Positions 11,137 through 22,331 of a DNA stretch of 64,000 bases are shown in pieces; position 1 is the first letter of the stretch; each line of letters starts with the position of its first letter. A program made the position numbers and the translations under genes. This stretch comes from Volutella citrinella (taxonomy: Eukaryota; Ascomycota; Sordariomycetes; Hypocreales; Nectriaceae): contig JAWZSP010000010.1 in NCBI GenBank assembly GCA_034401135.1, positions 558,001 through 622,000 on the forward strand. Reading direction: 5' to 3'. Below the pieces are notes generated by a model. It did no database searches. It was not told the DNA's origin and saw only the letters and a list, made by a program, of their open reading frames with translations.

Positions 11137-13036
11137 TTTGCTCCTCGGTTGTTACATGTCTACAAACCTTATCCGCTTGGTCATGCATAGTGAAAAATGG
11201 TGTGTTGAATGATATCCTCTGATAATCAGCTCACGGTGCGCTGTACACTGAGGAGATGTTGAGATTTGATGTTGCGTGAGGATGCGTTGAAAAGATTCGT
11301 ACTCAGTTTGAAATGAAACAGCCCCCTCTTATAGGCCAGTAGTCCTTGTACTAACCCTCACGCCACAGGTTTCCACAAATTTAAGCGATGGGCAAGGGGC
11401 GCTGCCATGGTCTCCATGGTGGACTCTGAGGAAAAGAGCAAAGGAAACCAGGATAAGTACAGCGAAGGAGGGGCCAAGCAACAATTTCCAAAACCGGAAG
11501 TGATCACCGCGATGAGACGTGACTTCGTCAAGCTGAATCACGGCCGATGACGAATCAATAGTTCTCTTTTCCCTTGGATGGAGGCGGCAGTACCCTGAGT
11601 GCATCTCCCTAGCGCAATATGCGGGCCTTTGCGCCCTTGTGCTCGATTGGCCGAAGATAGTAATGCCCGCACGAGTCAAAGGAGAGCAAACACCCCTCGT
11701 GGCGTGGATTTTGAGGAACCGGCTGTGCTGGGAATCGGGAATTAGGTTAGCTCGGCCCAGGGATACGGGCGCTTCCCATCTGCTACCTCATGCCCCATGG
11801 TACATGCATTCATGCCATGAGTTTATATTCAGTCATCCTCTTGAGCGGACGTTGAATTTCTGCTACCCCTTGAAGCCATGCCAGCATACACGTTCTGGTA
11901 ATTGAACGTAGCACTGAAGTATTGATATCTCTCTGCGCAAGCTTTTCAGAGCTTTCAAGAGGCAGCGCCATTTATATATTCTGATATCAGGGAGATAAAA
12001 GCGGTCCGAAGCGACTATCACAGCTCCAGGAGGACATGGAACGAATTGGATATTTCTAGTGAGGAGAGAATGCAGCTGCGCAGGTCACACTTCGCGAGGC
12101 ATTCCGCCCGAGCCTCTCCCGCGTGAACAGCAACCTCCACAATGCCTCCCACCGTACGCTCCATCACCAATTCCGCATACGCCTTTTTGACGTTGAAAGC
12201 GAGCAGGGTTCGAGAGCGGGATGACAGTGAGGGGCTTAGGCATAGCTATGTCTGCGGAAACGAAGCTGCCGGCCTGAGGACACGGGACGACAATGCCGGC
12301 GGGAGTTGCGTGAAACACCTGATACCGGAGGCCCGGAAGCGACGGGCACTACCCTGCTGCAAGATACGAGCGCGAAGAACCTCCCGCAAATGCCCTTCCG
12401 TCCGCCCTCTACGGCATTGTGTCATGGTTAAAGTAGCCCTTGGGCTCATCATCCTCGCCTTTCGCTACGCTCAACCACCACTGGCCGTCTAGTCTGATTG
12501 TCAATTCTAGTGTTGAGGTTTTGCAGTTCCTCCTCAAAACGACTCAGGCCATCGCTTGCACATTCCTGTACCTCATTTGCACGGCCACAAGCGCTGATCC
12601 ATCTCTCGCGCGCCTCAGACAAGTGCAAATTCCAGGTCAGCGGCGAGCGCATCTCCAACGCCATTCCCTCGTGGCGAGCGTATTGATGTGATTGATGCGG
12701 CTGCTCAGTGCTGCAGCCTCACCGAGCAACGCTTCCTGCCTCGGAGACTGTAGCCTTACTGTTGTTGCGCTTGCTGGGGCACACCGGAGTGCGGCCGTCG
12801 TGGCAGGCAGGCGATGGATTGCTTCTGCCGACTAGATGCAAATATGGGCAGACCCGGCGCTGCCCTCTGTCATTTGCACCGCGACGCGTTGCGACAGGCT
12901 CCCGAGGCGCATGAGCCATATAGCGGAGGGGAGGTGTCAGCGACAATAAAAAGTAGTTAGGCACGAGGAAAGTCGTGGGAGAAGAAAGCCGCTGGCAAGC
13001 CTGGGGCTACCAGCAACTGCTGTTATATACACCTAT
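11137..13036. other. No recognisable gene
   Basis: Only short frames. A minus-strand stretch 12449-12664 (GRANEVQECASDGLSRFEEE) looks helical and coding-like but lacks boundaries and family. Confidence 0.3.
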
Positions 13037-13627
13037 TTAAGGACTCGAAAAGAACTCAAAGTCTACAGGCGGGAATCCTACTTCCCAGGTTGGCTGATGA
13101 TTCCACTCCTGCCATTCCTCGAGGCCCATTACAGCTTCAATCATCTTTTTATTCCCAGATCCAGCATTATAAAACAGAAAGACAATCGGTCGTCTATCCA
13201 GAAAATCTCTAGTATGCTTTGCTGGTACATCCCCCAGTTCTGTGATATCGACGTCGACAAGGGAGCAGCGTAAAAAGTGACTTGGCGCAAGCTGAGTGAG
13301 GAACTTTCTTTCCGTCGATCTTTGTAAAACGAGGGAGAGAATTCGGGTGGCATGATTAGGCTTTGAGGTACAGATCGCCCTCTCCGAAGAATCGCAACGA
13401 TCTTGAGTCATAAAGATATTTGAGCGTATGTAATTGACCATGAGATCCCATTGACCGATGTTTTTCTCGACATAAAAGGCTGCGCAGAGAGATATCTCAT
13501 GCAGATCTTTAGTACTTGGCTGTCCATAGATGATGAACCTAGGCGGGATTCTAGAGTCTGCTGCTGCAGAGAGAATGTGGCTGATGGGTGGGGGCGGTTG
13601 CTTGTTTGGAGCATTGGAAAGCTCCAT
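13037..13627 (-). CDS. Hypothetical protein, 196 aa
   Basis: Single-exon frame from ATG at 13625-13627 in a fair Kozak context (AACCCATGG) to TAA at 13037. No signal peptide or membrane span. The N-terminus is Pro-rich (NKQPPPPISH); the remainder has mixed hydrophobic strands (PPRFIIYGQPS, RPIVFLFYNAG) typical of a globular cytosolic protein. It is the longest intact frame in its neighbourhood and is flanked by gene-free sequence. I do not recognise a family. Confidence 0.5.
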   Translation of the reverse strand: MELSNAPNKQPPPPISHILSAAADSRIPPRFIIYGQPSTKDLHEISLCAAFYVEKNIGQWDLMVNYIRSNIFMTQDRCDSSERAICTSKPNHATRILSLVLQRSTERKFLTQLAPSHFLRCSLVDVDITELGDVPAKHTRDFLDRRPIVFLFYNAGSGNKKMIEAVMGLEEWQEWNHQPTWEVGFPPVDFEFFSSP

Positions 13628-14853
13628 GGGTTACAAAGGGGCAGTAATTGTAATTTGCCTTGAAAGAGGCAAACGGGTCGCGCCCTGCTTGATCGCCTCC
13701 CTGTTTATCAGGAAAAACATATCTGCCCAAGGACAAAGTGGGGCGCATCTGACGCTAAGGGCCTGGTGGGATGCCCCGCACTGCAAGGTGACAGGACCAG
13801 CCATGGGCTATTAAACAACCCCCTTCGCCATTTCGCCCAACAAAAGAGCCTTGCGCCGCCTGCTCTCGCAAGACGATGCTGGCGCTCTGATTAAACTTCG
13901 TCGTACCCTTCTGTAGCTGCCTCGCTGTCGATTTCCATCACCGCCGCACCGCATGGGTTGTCTAGTGGAGAAATGGGAGAAGGGGTCTGACGGTGAGGAA
14001 GCCTGCGCACTGTGTGATGGCGACCAGTACTTCGAGGCCTTTGTGCAGGGTTGGTTCCGCCAATCGGAGCAAGCCAAGAGCCGAGTTTATGCGGGGTTGC
14101 GCCACATTTGAGTAGAATCCAGCCAGTTTGTAACAAAATCGTTGCCTAAGAAATTAGGGAGCAACTTATTGATGCTCTTCCGAGCGGTTATTCCGGACCC
14201 GAGACAACCCATCTACAACTACCAACACCTGATAGCACCACAGTGGAATCAATATAATATCTATCGATAAACTTAGCGCAATATAGTAGGCTTTTGTCGC
14301 TCTAAGAGGCATCGAATCGAGATAGATAAATAGTCGCCTTGTTCTTTAAATAAAGACAGGAACAGAGAGGTAGAGAGCGGGGTTGGTAGGACAACTATAT
14401 AGTTATGATTTCGAGAAGAGTGCCCCAAAGTTCCAAGCATGGGCTACGGAGACTTCCGGCCCAGCTGGTTAAGCTAATAGGTATATCAATGCCAAACAAT
14501 TGAGCACTTTGCCTAGAATATTGTTCTTTCTGTTGACTGCAGGTTTAGCTGCATCTGGCACCTTAGTGCAGTGTGCTCACAGAGCTGCACGCAAGCAAGC
14601 TCTGATCAAGGTGGCCAGGTCAAGATAAGCATGCTCATCTCCATCAGACCTCGCACCCTCAGAAACTTGAGAGATTCTGGAGATGTCTCTGACAGTTATA
14701 CACAACCACGAACCATCTTGACTCTGCCCCAGGTCTATACATGTAACTGAGGTCCGCTCACAGACGGTAGATACACATTGAGAACACATAACATCAAAGA
14801 GAAGGTTTCCGTTTAGCAGCCCATGTAGCGAAGGAAACTTGGAAATTGATAAC
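13628..14853. other. No recognisable gene
   Basis: 14140-14570 is moderately AT-rich with short frames only. A minus frame at 14577-15047 overlaps the + gene below on the opposite strand and was judged its shadow. Confidence 0.35.
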
Positions 14854-15372
14854 ATGGCGACTATGTACTCTACGAACTGGCTCAAGGCCTTGATAAAAAG
14901 TTTGGAACAACCCTGTCTTCGGCAAGAATGGCCAAGGTCGATGTGCTTGCGGTTGGCGACATTGGGATGCTTTGGGTGGGACGACCATCGATTCGCAATT
15001 CTACCCAAGGGCGGGAAATGGGTTGCCCATGTCTTGTGGAATGGCACTACCGTTGAATTGGAAGAGGAATACCATAACCTTCCGCTTCAACCACTCTACG
15101 GTGTGAGCAGATATTTCCTTTTCTACCGCTTTGCGCTGGCGATACTCTACAAAAGTACTTTTCTCGGCCAGGGTATTCCTCTAAAGCTAGTCATACTTGT
15201 TCGCGCAGGACCTAGCCAGGTGAGGACCCTGTCAGCCGATGAGTATCGACGTCTTTTCAACCTAATCGGTCGGGCGCGCAACAGGAGCAAGAGTCCAAAG
15301 AAGCTGCCTCGTTCAACGGAGAAGTACAGCGACGGGACGCAGATAGACGCGGAATCGGAGATTGATGGCTGA
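14854..15372 (+). CDS. Hypothetical protein, 172 aa (may have lost its C-terminus)
   Basis: ATG at 14854 (MATMYSTNWLKALIKSLEQP) gives 172 residues to a TGA at 15370. Contains GWDDHRFAILPKGGKWVAHV and SADEYRRLFNLIGRARN; no family recognised. The same frame continues past the TGA for about 50 codons with protein-like, basic, Ser/Arg-rich sequence (DEEPDRGRTRKRKW) to a second stop at 15532, so the TGA may be a recent nonsense change, for example from CGA. The TTG upstream at 14839 is in frame but unlikely as a start. It abuts a telomere-linked helicase fragment. Confidence 0.4.
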   Translation: MATMYSTNWLKALIKSLEQPCLRQEWPRSMCLRLATLGCFGWDDHRFAILPKGGKWVAHVLWNGTTVELEEEYHNLPLQPLYGVSRYFLFYRFALAILYKSTFLGQGIPLKLVILVRAGPSQVRTLSADEYRRLFNLIGRARNRSKSPKKLPRSTEKYSDGTQIDAESEIDG

Positions 15373-15521
15373 CTAGACGAGGAACCTGACCGCGGCCGGA
15401 CCCGGAAAAGGAAATGGTTACCTGCGGACACTGAGGATTCGAATCGAAGCCTAAACCGGCGCCGCTCTTTGTCGTATAATCATACATTCAGGACTCCGCC
15501 GCAGTCTATTAGCCCAACTCC

Positions 15522-16620
15522 CACATGTGGCTGAAGGATCGCAAGGAGACGCCGCCCGATGCTAAGATGACGGCAGAGGGCCAAGCGGCTGGGCGAGTTC
15601 CACACGGGCGGCCCGACCAAGGCCCAGTCGGTCGGCTTCCGATGCTTCAAGAACGAGTCGACGCTGGTGACGTAAGTCCAGAAGCTGCGACAGCTTGTGG
15701 TGTACTACTACCTCGTCGTGCAAGTCGCCTGGCCACGCGGTGCTCGCGACACCATCGTGCCGACGCCGCGTCAGCAGTAGTGCATGGAGGCCATCATCAG
15801 GTCCCTGCGACGAGAGGACAAGGAAAACAGCGACAATGGCGACGACGGTGGGGCATTCGGCGACAATGGCAAGCAACCAACCAACGCATGGCTTCGTCGG
15901 CTGGGAGCACCGGCCCACCTCCGGGAGTTTAGCGGGAGGAAGGACTTTCTACGGGGACTCATCCGGCTCGACTACACAGTGGACCCAGAGACAGGCGAAG
16001 ATGACACGGAGCTGCAGCACATACACCTCGCGGTGAAGCGGGTCATCTGCCGTGCAATAGCTGTGATACATCCCAATGTGGTGTCGTGGAACGTGCTGTT
16101 TGAGGTGGACCGCAAAGAGCTCAACAAAGAGCGGACCACGCCGTTCCACTTCCGATTCAAGCCAGCGACGCGTAAGAGATATATTCCAGTATGCCTGCAG
16201 CTGTTTGCATATGCCGTCCGATGCATGACCTTCGAGGACGCAGCCGAGCGACCGCCGTTCAGGCCCAGCCAGAGATAGGGGATAGCGTACGATGCTATGA
16301 TGAAGCATGCAGATGACCTGATGGATGTGATGGAGGAAGGAGGGGTGGCGCTAGGGACGCGCTGCGCTACGAGACCAGCTGGACGCGACCGTCTTGGAGC
16401 TGTACATCTCTATCCTCGACCACCTCACCAAGACGACCGAGTATGAGAGCGTCCTCGTGAGCCTCTGGCAAGATGGCGAAATCGTTCCGGTGGGTGACTG
16501 CGAGTCATACTTCACGGACGGCAGAAGCCCAGCCTGCCTCGGTTCGCAAGGGTATCTCCAGGGCTGTATTATTATCGATAAGCTAGGGAGTCGACCTGGT
16601 CATGCCGTGTTATAGTCGCA
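15522..16620 (+). pseudogene. Telomere-linked RecQ-type helicase gene, N-terminal region relic
   Basis: Protein-like sequence spread over three frames: WLKDRKETPPDAKMTAEGQA, LRREDKENSDNGDDG, then a good run from about 15784 (RRLGAPAHLREFSGRKDFLR ... RLDYTVDPETGEDDTEL ... VICRAIAVIH ... LFAYAVRCMTFED) up to a TAG at 16276, then ADDLMDVMEEGG and LELYISILDH in shifted frames. The order and wording resemble the poorly characterised N-terminal half of fungal subtelomeric RecQ-like helicases (OrsD/TLH type), just before the helicase domain. Frameshifts near 15780 and 16350 and the TAG (plausibly CAG to TAG) show it is dead. The family call is from memory of such proteins and is moderate. Confidence 0.45.
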
Positions 16621-17589
16621 ATACTAAAGCCTGGGGAGCACAGTTTATTAATCAGCTCGCCATAATTAGTCAGTTGCATGCGCATGCGTCCTCATGCCGG
16701 TGGGGATTTACCCCTTTTGCGTTGGCTGTTCGCGCCTCCCATACGCAACGCTATTCCTGCTAGCATATGCGCCTAGGGGGCGCTGGAATAGTCGACGTGC
16801 ATATCCTGCCCAAGTACCTCGTGTCTCGTGCAACGCGGACGCAGCCAGCGCTCCCCCTAAGCCTCAAACAGACTTCATCCTACGACGAACGACCACTATT
16901 GATCCGCGCTATTCACATACTCACAACGTGCTGCCGGATGGAGGCTCACGCTGCTGTGCCAGAAATTATTTTAGACGAAGTAAATAGTCAGCTTCGATGG
17001 AACCTGCTTTACCTTGATGAACAATCCCGAGTGGCTAAAGACCTATCGTCGGTGACGAACTGTTGTAGAGATATTTACTTGAAACTTTGTTGGGGGCTGA
17101 AACTATTGCGCAACTTTTCGGGCTTGAAACGGGGAAGACTGAGGGAATCGGTTCGGCTTAAATATAATGGGCATCGGAAACTCTTTTGGGTCTATGTATC
17201 CGCCTCCATTAGTGCTTGATGTTGGCTTGTCGGATGTCGCTGCGTGGCTGCGTCATGGTCCAGCTGGTGCAACCCCCCTGAGGGCTCCTGCGGCCTTTCG
17301 TGGCGCCGACCTCTGGCAGCCGTCGTCCCGCCTCTAGCGCGAGCTGTTCTCATCCCTCTACCAAAATCGCATCCGGTCGCAACTTTCTCCCGGCAGCCAC
17401 GCATTCGGACATGCTATGCCAACTTGAAGCCTGCGGCGAGGACTCTTCTGATTGGGAGTATGCTCTTCGGCTATCATCCCGCCCAAGGCCATAGTGGGCC
17501 AGCTTGGGCTGAGATTAGCTGGAGATTGACTTTTTGATCATCTTTTCTCCAAAACCATCTAACCCTGGCCTCTCGTTCTTCGCATGCCC
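16621..17589. other. No assignable gene
   Basis: A + frame (16767-17219) is open without recognisable domains. It may be an extension of the helicase relic to its left. Nothing else seen. Confidence 0.3.
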
Positions 17590-18453
17590 TCATATTTGCC
17601 TGCCTTGGCTACGAAGGTGATATCGTGACGCGCTAGTCGTCGTGTGCCTCCGGTGTGTTTGGCTTCCCTTCGGCTCCAAGCTCCTGTGATGTGTGACCGC
17701 TACAGTTCGACTTCGTTTCGGCTTGGCTCTCGCTGTGTCTACTTTCTCAATTGTAGGAACCGCCGCTGGTTTTTGTTTTCTCTGCGCCGTCGTTCGTTCC
17801 TGCTCGTCGGGGGGTTCAGTTCGATTTCGCTTCGGCTGCGCCCTTGCTGGGTCGGGCAAATCAGAGTCTTCGTCGACGGCTGTTCGTTTCCGCTTCGGCG
17901 GTCTTCCAGCTCGTTGAGTAGGCTGGACTGGTGCGCGCGTCTTTTGTGTCAATGATGCGTCGCGCGATGGTTCTGTTCTAGTCGAAGCGCCGGGGACGCG
18001 CTCCACGGGCTTCGTCGCTACCGTGTTTGGCCGAGGCTGCTCAATCTCCTCCAGCCTGTGATCAGGAACAAACCCCGCGAAGAGCGCTACGAGCGAGCGG
18101 AATGAGCGTGTGTGGAACATCTCGATTGACGGTATGGCCATGCCATTCGGTAGCAACTTCGGTCGGGCTGTTACTTGCAGCGCGGTTTCACGCCAGGCTT
18201 GCAGTAGTTCATCGGTCCGCTCGCGCTTCCGTCCTTTTAGAAGCTCGTCAAGCTCGTCGCGCGACGAAGCCCGGCGGGCCATCTCTCGCACATCGCAGAA
18301 GAACGCGTTGGAGTCTTGGAGAGGGATCTCGATGGTATTGTGTTCGTAATGTAGGCAGCGGAAAATGGCATCCGGATCGAGGTCGAACTTCCATGATGGC
18401 CAGCGCCAGGAATGGTCACGGTCGAAGTCGATTTTGGGAACAATAGGGTCCAT
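17590..18453 (-). CDS. Basic nuclear-type protein with AT-hook-like repeats, 287 aa
   Basis: ATG at 18451-18453 opens MDPIVPKIDFDRDHSWRWPS, then WKFDLDPDAIFR. Residues about 1-130 form a globular region rich in charged helices (SRDELDELLKGRKRERTDEL). The C-terminal half is low-complexity and basic with three spaced repeats: GRPPKRKRT, AQPKRNRT and AKPKRSRT, which resemble AT-hook or nuclear-localisation motifs. The open frame extends 121 codons further upstream, but that part overlaps the divergent kinase start and intergenic DNA and is not protein-like, so I prefer this start. Divergent arrangement with the kinase at 18715 leaves about 260 bp between ATGs. A DNA- or chromatin-binding role is inference from composition. 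Confidence 0.6.
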   Translation of the reverse strand: MDPIVPKIDFDRDHSWRWPSWKFDLDPDAIFRCLHYEHNTIEIPLQDSNAFFCDVREMARRASSRDELDELLKGRKRERTDELLQAWRETALQVTARPKLLPNGMAIPSIEMFHTRSFRSLVALFAGFVPDHRLEEIEQPRPNTVATKPVERVPGASTRTEPSRDASLTQKTRAPVQPTQRAGRPPKRKRTAVDEDSDLPDPARAQPKRNRTEPPDEQERTTAQRKQKPAAVPTIEKVDTARAKPKRSRTVAVTHHRSLEPKGSQTHRRHTTTSASRYHLRSQGRQI

Positions 18454-18714
18454 GACGATGTGGTTGAGGAGGATGTGTGGGGGGAGGGAGCAACGGCTTA
18501 GCCGTTGCTGAATGGCAAGGTGCTGGTGGTAGCCGAGGCTTTGCCGTGATGCGCCGATGGCGCAGCAGTGGGTGAGATCGACTGGCTGTGCTTGCAAGTC
18601 GCTGAAACAATCCGAACGGGGCAGCGGCAAGCTAATAAATACACGACAGCCCGCTGTCTGCTGCAGCTCGGTTGAGGTACCACCACCCATCTCCTTTACA
18701 ATTACTGTGCCGTC
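18454..18714. promoter_or_regulatory. Shared divergent promoter region
   Basis: The 261 bp between the ATG of the AT-hook-like gene (minus) and the ATG of the kinase (plus). Arrangement suggests a bidirectional promoter; I see no clear TATA box. Confidence 0.35.
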
Positions 18715-20223
18715 ATGTCTTTGCTCCAGCATGTGGATTTCCGCGACCTTTCGTACGATCTTCTTCTCCGACCGACAACGGGGTCTCTGAAGGCGGATGG
18801 GGGCAAATGCATCCACCGTTCCAAGACTCCTGGGATCGATGGGACCTCTGTGACCGGGTGCACGCTTATAACGCAGACTTCAGGCAATGCCTCGTGCCAC
18901 GTCACCTACGGGCCCATTGATTGCAACTTCTACTTTGCAGAGAATGGGGTGGTTATGGTAAATCTCGGACGACGCCCTTGTCTGATCAGGCGGCTGACTG
19001 CGGACGAAACCTCGGATATCACGCTCGATCCACGCAGCCCCTACTTCTTGGAGCCTGGTTTCTGGAAAATACCTCCTGAGGGAAACAGTCAGCTGGATAT
19101 CCACGTCAGGGATCGCCAACCTACGCTTCAGGTGCTCCCACAGCATCCGCTGGCCCTCGCTGCAGGAGTCAAGCGACCGGCGCAAAGCGTCGTGAGAGGT
19201 GGACTTACTTATTTCCCAAGCCAAACCAATGTCACTCGAACCTTGGACTCATTGAATAACCTCAAGTCTTCCGAGAAGGCCCGCGTTGGGACTGGGCCGG
19301 GTGCCTACACCATCACCCGCCTGAAGGCAATACAAGGAGGGAACGCAACCGTGTTCCGGGCCAAACATTCTGACATCGGTACCATTATCGTCAAAACTCT
19401 TGCACCTAGCAAAGAATTAGATCGTGCAGAGGCCGTCTTGAAACAGGCGCTTGACTGGCAGCACGAATATGGGGTGCACTGCCGGATAGAATTGGACCGC
19501 CTTCTTTTTGCGCATGAGTGCAAGGCTAGTTCTGAGCGGATCATCAAGTTACTTGGCGGTGATGCACGGCTTCGTTGCTTTTATACGGAAAGCATCAATG
19601 CTTGCGACCTCGGCAAACCTAGATGGTGCGACTGCGAACAAACCTACGGATTTAGAGGCGGCGAACAAGATGCTCACCGGATCCTTATTGATATGGCCCT
19701 CGCAATCCGTTACCTTCATGAGAGAGGCATTCGCCATAATGACATCAAGCCTGCAAACATCCTGTATAGTCGAGAGACTGGCGCGACCCTGATCGACTTT
19801 GGCTTGGCAACCGAACATGGAACAGAGACTGGATCGGGCACTCCTTGGTATCTCCCACCCGAGTACTTCGCGGCGGGAGAGCGCAAGGACCCGGCCGACA
19901 TATGGTCCTTGGGCGTCGTTATGTGTTACCTGCTGAAGGAGACTCCTTTGCCTGATAGTGGGAGGCAATTCGCTGGGTGGAGACTTGAGGCCGTTCGCAC
20001 GCCACAGCATGCACAACATTCGACTGCCAAAAAGAATATGGCTGACTGGCTGCAGTTCATGAACAATGTCTGGGAGGACTTGAGAAAGGGGGGTGATAAG
20101 GACGACAAGATGTACGAAATCACTGCCCAAATGATAAATCCGCATCCAAAGTCTCGATTGGCCACTGCGGACCTGCCGACTTGCTTGGTAGACTTGATCG
20201 GGGGAGAAGATGAAGGTCATTGA
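18715..20223 (+). CDS. Serine/threonine protein kinase, 502 aa
   Basis: Intact single-exon frame. Residues about 190-480 form a protein kinase domain: a Gly-rich loop variant (IQGGNATVFRA, 206-216), VKTL with the ATP-binding Lys at 227, HNDIKPANIL at 341-350 (catalytic Asp 343; HND replaces the usual HRD), DFG at 361-363, GTPWYLPPE at 375-383 for the activation segment and DIWSLGVV at 395-402. HND in place of HRD is found in several fungal kinases and does not remove the catalytic base. The N-terminal 120 residues (DLLLRPTTG ... FYFAENGVVMVNL ... YFLEPGFWKI) look like the FHA-like or beta-rich domain that precedes the kinase in fungus-specific kinases. Substrate unknown. Divergent from the AT-hook-like gene. 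Confidence 0.85.
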   Translation: MSLLQHVDFRDLSYDLLLRPTTGSLKADGGKCIHRSKTPGIDGTSVTGCTLITQTSGNASCHVTYGPIDCNFYFAENGVVMVNLGRRPCLIRRLTADETSDITLDPRSPYFLEPGFWKIPPEGNSQLDIHVRDRQPTLQVLPQHPLALAAGVKRPAQSVVRGGLTYFPSQTNVTRTLDSLNNLKSSEKARVGTGPGAYTITRLKAIQGGNATVFRAKHSDIGTIIVKTLAPSKELDRAEAVLKQALDWQHEYGVHCRIELDRLLFAHECKASSERIIKLLGGDARLRCFYTESINACDLGKPRWCDCEQTYGFRGGEQDAHRILIDMALAIRYLHERGIRHNDIKPANILYSRETGATLIDFGLATEHGTETGSGTPWYLPPEYFAAGERKDPADIWSLGVVMCYLLKETPLPDSGRQFAGWRLEAVRTPQHAQHSTAKKNMADWLQFMNNVWEDLRKGGDKDDKMYEITAQMINPHPKSRLATADLPTCLVDLIGGEDEGH

Positions 20224-21683
20224 GGAGTGGCCGCGACCTCTCCTGCAGCAGCCAATGCCAGAACTCTGGCTGGCAACGCACCGCGACCTGCTTTAGAATA
20301 CCAAACGTTGGAGCATGTTGTATACACTGGGGCATCGATCGCTGCCATCATTTGAGCAGTTGAAGAATCAACCAACTTTGAATATCTTTTGATCATTTTT
20401 TAAATACTTCCCCTTTATATGCCTCAGGAGGTGAGGATCCGGGTCATACTGAGGTGATTCTGAGGGCTCCCGGCGAGTAAGGGCATACACCACAAGATAG
20501 TGATGTCTTGGCTGGGCATGATTGCCACGTATTCCTGAACATGGAAACCACTATACCCGGTTAACCTCGTGTTCTTTGTTGGCGCAGAAATATCCATGCC
20601 GCCTGGAACAGTTTCCCTTGTCAACGGTCAGAGACTCGCTCCCGCCAGACCTTCAAAGGCCAAGTCATCGTGAGTCGGTAGTGACAAGGGCTCATCAACC
20701 CCACTGTGATGGTTTCCTTTGAGCGGAAACGATACAGTGGCACTAGTGATTGTGCTTGCATTCGGCGTTGTGCTGTTCCTGGTGCTGCTGATAGCTTGTG
20801 ATGTGATAGACTGCCCTGGGCGCTCGATACTAGAGCCAAATCCTGTAGCATCGATGTCCTCTGTGGTCAACCATTCGGCGATCCATAACCCATCGGCCGC
20901 ACGTTCATTGAGGGGATCGGGTAGCTATTATATAGCGTTGTTCAGGGTTCAGTGCTAGCTAAATGTGAAAATATTGCCTCATTCTCAAACTGAACTTCAA
21001 GGAAGCACCATTTTTGCACCACCGTCATGGTCTGGAGCGGCGAGGGAAGGAGGAGGCGAAAGTGTATCCCCGCAATTCAGGGACTGCGTTTTCATTAGTT
21101 TGTTCTGGCGGACATCACCTTATTTTCCCCATATCTGCCGAATTGCACAATGACATCGGGGATCAACGAACCCATCGACTGTTTCTTCGCGCACTACCCC
21201 AATCCAGTATTACCGTACCTACTGAGGAGTTTGGCCGGCTGCGTCACGAGTTACAGGGGGACGGACCCGTGACACTTCGCCAGGCAGTCTCCGGCTTCAG
21301 GAGAGCGTTGGTAGCGCAGTTCAAGGCCACGTATTCAGTGGAGCCTCCTCGGAGCTGTGCACCATGCGTTTCAGCCGCCGTCAATGTCAGGTAACATTCA
21401 TCAATGAACACTCGGTCCAGCTTTCAGTTGAAGCGCAGGTTAACGGCCGTGTTCCTACAGGCCCGGATGCGGGATGCAGGATCAGAGTCATCTCGCCAAG
21501 CAGAAGACAATCTAGGCTGACACCTCTCTTATATCGGGAGCGCTGTGTCAGATAACGCAGGGCTGCAGGCGAGGCATCCCAACCTCCGCATTTGGTGATG
21601 GGAGGATTTGCATATGTCTGCTTGTCGCCTGTTGAAAGTTGAAAAGCTCGGACGGGCTGAGATGCTGACCATGGATGGCCGGT
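20224..21683. other. No assignable gene
   Basis: A minus-strand stretch near 20628-20915 reads GLWIAEWLTTEDIDATGF and looks coding but has no start. The + shadow contains a hydrophobic segment (VALVIVLAFGVVLFLVLLIA). 21000-21550 has open + frames of unknown nature. Confidence 0.3.
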
Positions 21684-22331
21684 AGGTCCTGGCGCGAGGT
21701 CCGTGATGCTCTCAGCGCCATTGTCCCTGTCTGCACCGCCCACGACCCCGAGGGCATCGACCTGTACTTCCTGAACCACAACTCAGGGGCTGCTAGCACC
21801 GGGACCAAGGCCGGCGGCGGCTATATAGGCATCCGCGATGCCGAGACGGTCTAGCGCACCTTTAACACGGTCCGCCCCGGCGGCGCCACCCCTACCGGCA
21901 CTCACCTTAATAGAATCCTGAAGCCATATGTCTCGGCGCTCGAGGACAATCGCAACAACATGGAGAACGTCAAGCCCATCAACATCATCATCATCACCGA
22001 TAGTGCGCCCACGGACGACCCCGAGAGCATCATCGTTCACTATGCCAAGAAGCTCGATAAGCTCAATGCCCGCCGCACCAGGTTGGCATCCAGTTCTTCC
22101 AAGTTGGCCGGGAGCCTGGCGCCTGAGAGGCCCTCTGCAAGCTCGACGACGACTTGGCCGAGCAGGGCATCCGCGACATGGTGGACACTGTGACGTGGGA
22201 TAGCACCAGCGGCCTCAACTAAAAGGCGCTTTTGGCCGACGGCATCCTCAAAGTTGTCCTGGGCGCCGTGGTTCGCCGCATTGATCGGAAATCCGATGGC
22301 CCGTCCGAGATAATAGGTCGCTGCCGTTGAG
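21684..22331 (+). pseudogene. von Willebrand factor A domain protein, pseudogene
   Basis: Reads SWREVRDALSAIVPVCTAHD, GIDLYFLNH, RTFNTVRPGGATPTGTHLNR, INIIIITDSAPTDDPE (the strand-loop of a vWA fold), and after a frameshift near 22075 HQVGIQFFQVG, LDDDLAEQGIRDMVDTVTWD, DGILKVVLGAVVRRIDRK. This is the common fungal vWA domain protein of about 250-300 residues. The MIDAS DxSxS motif is lost at the 5' end. In-frame stops are TAG after DAETV, TGA after EPGA, and TAA after SGLN; the TAG and TAA fit CAG/CAA or TGG turned to stops by RIP-type transitions. A shorter decayed copy lies at 6630-6805. Confidence 0.75.

Noticed and set aside
14577..15047. 156-codon minus-strand frame
   Set aside because: It overlaps the + strand hypothetical gene, whose sequence looks more protein-like; the evidence is not decisive.
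18454..18816. 121-codon N-terminal extension of the AT-hook-like frame
   Set aside because: It overlaps the start of the divergent kinase gene on the other strand and is not protein-like; the ATG at 18453 gives a natural start.
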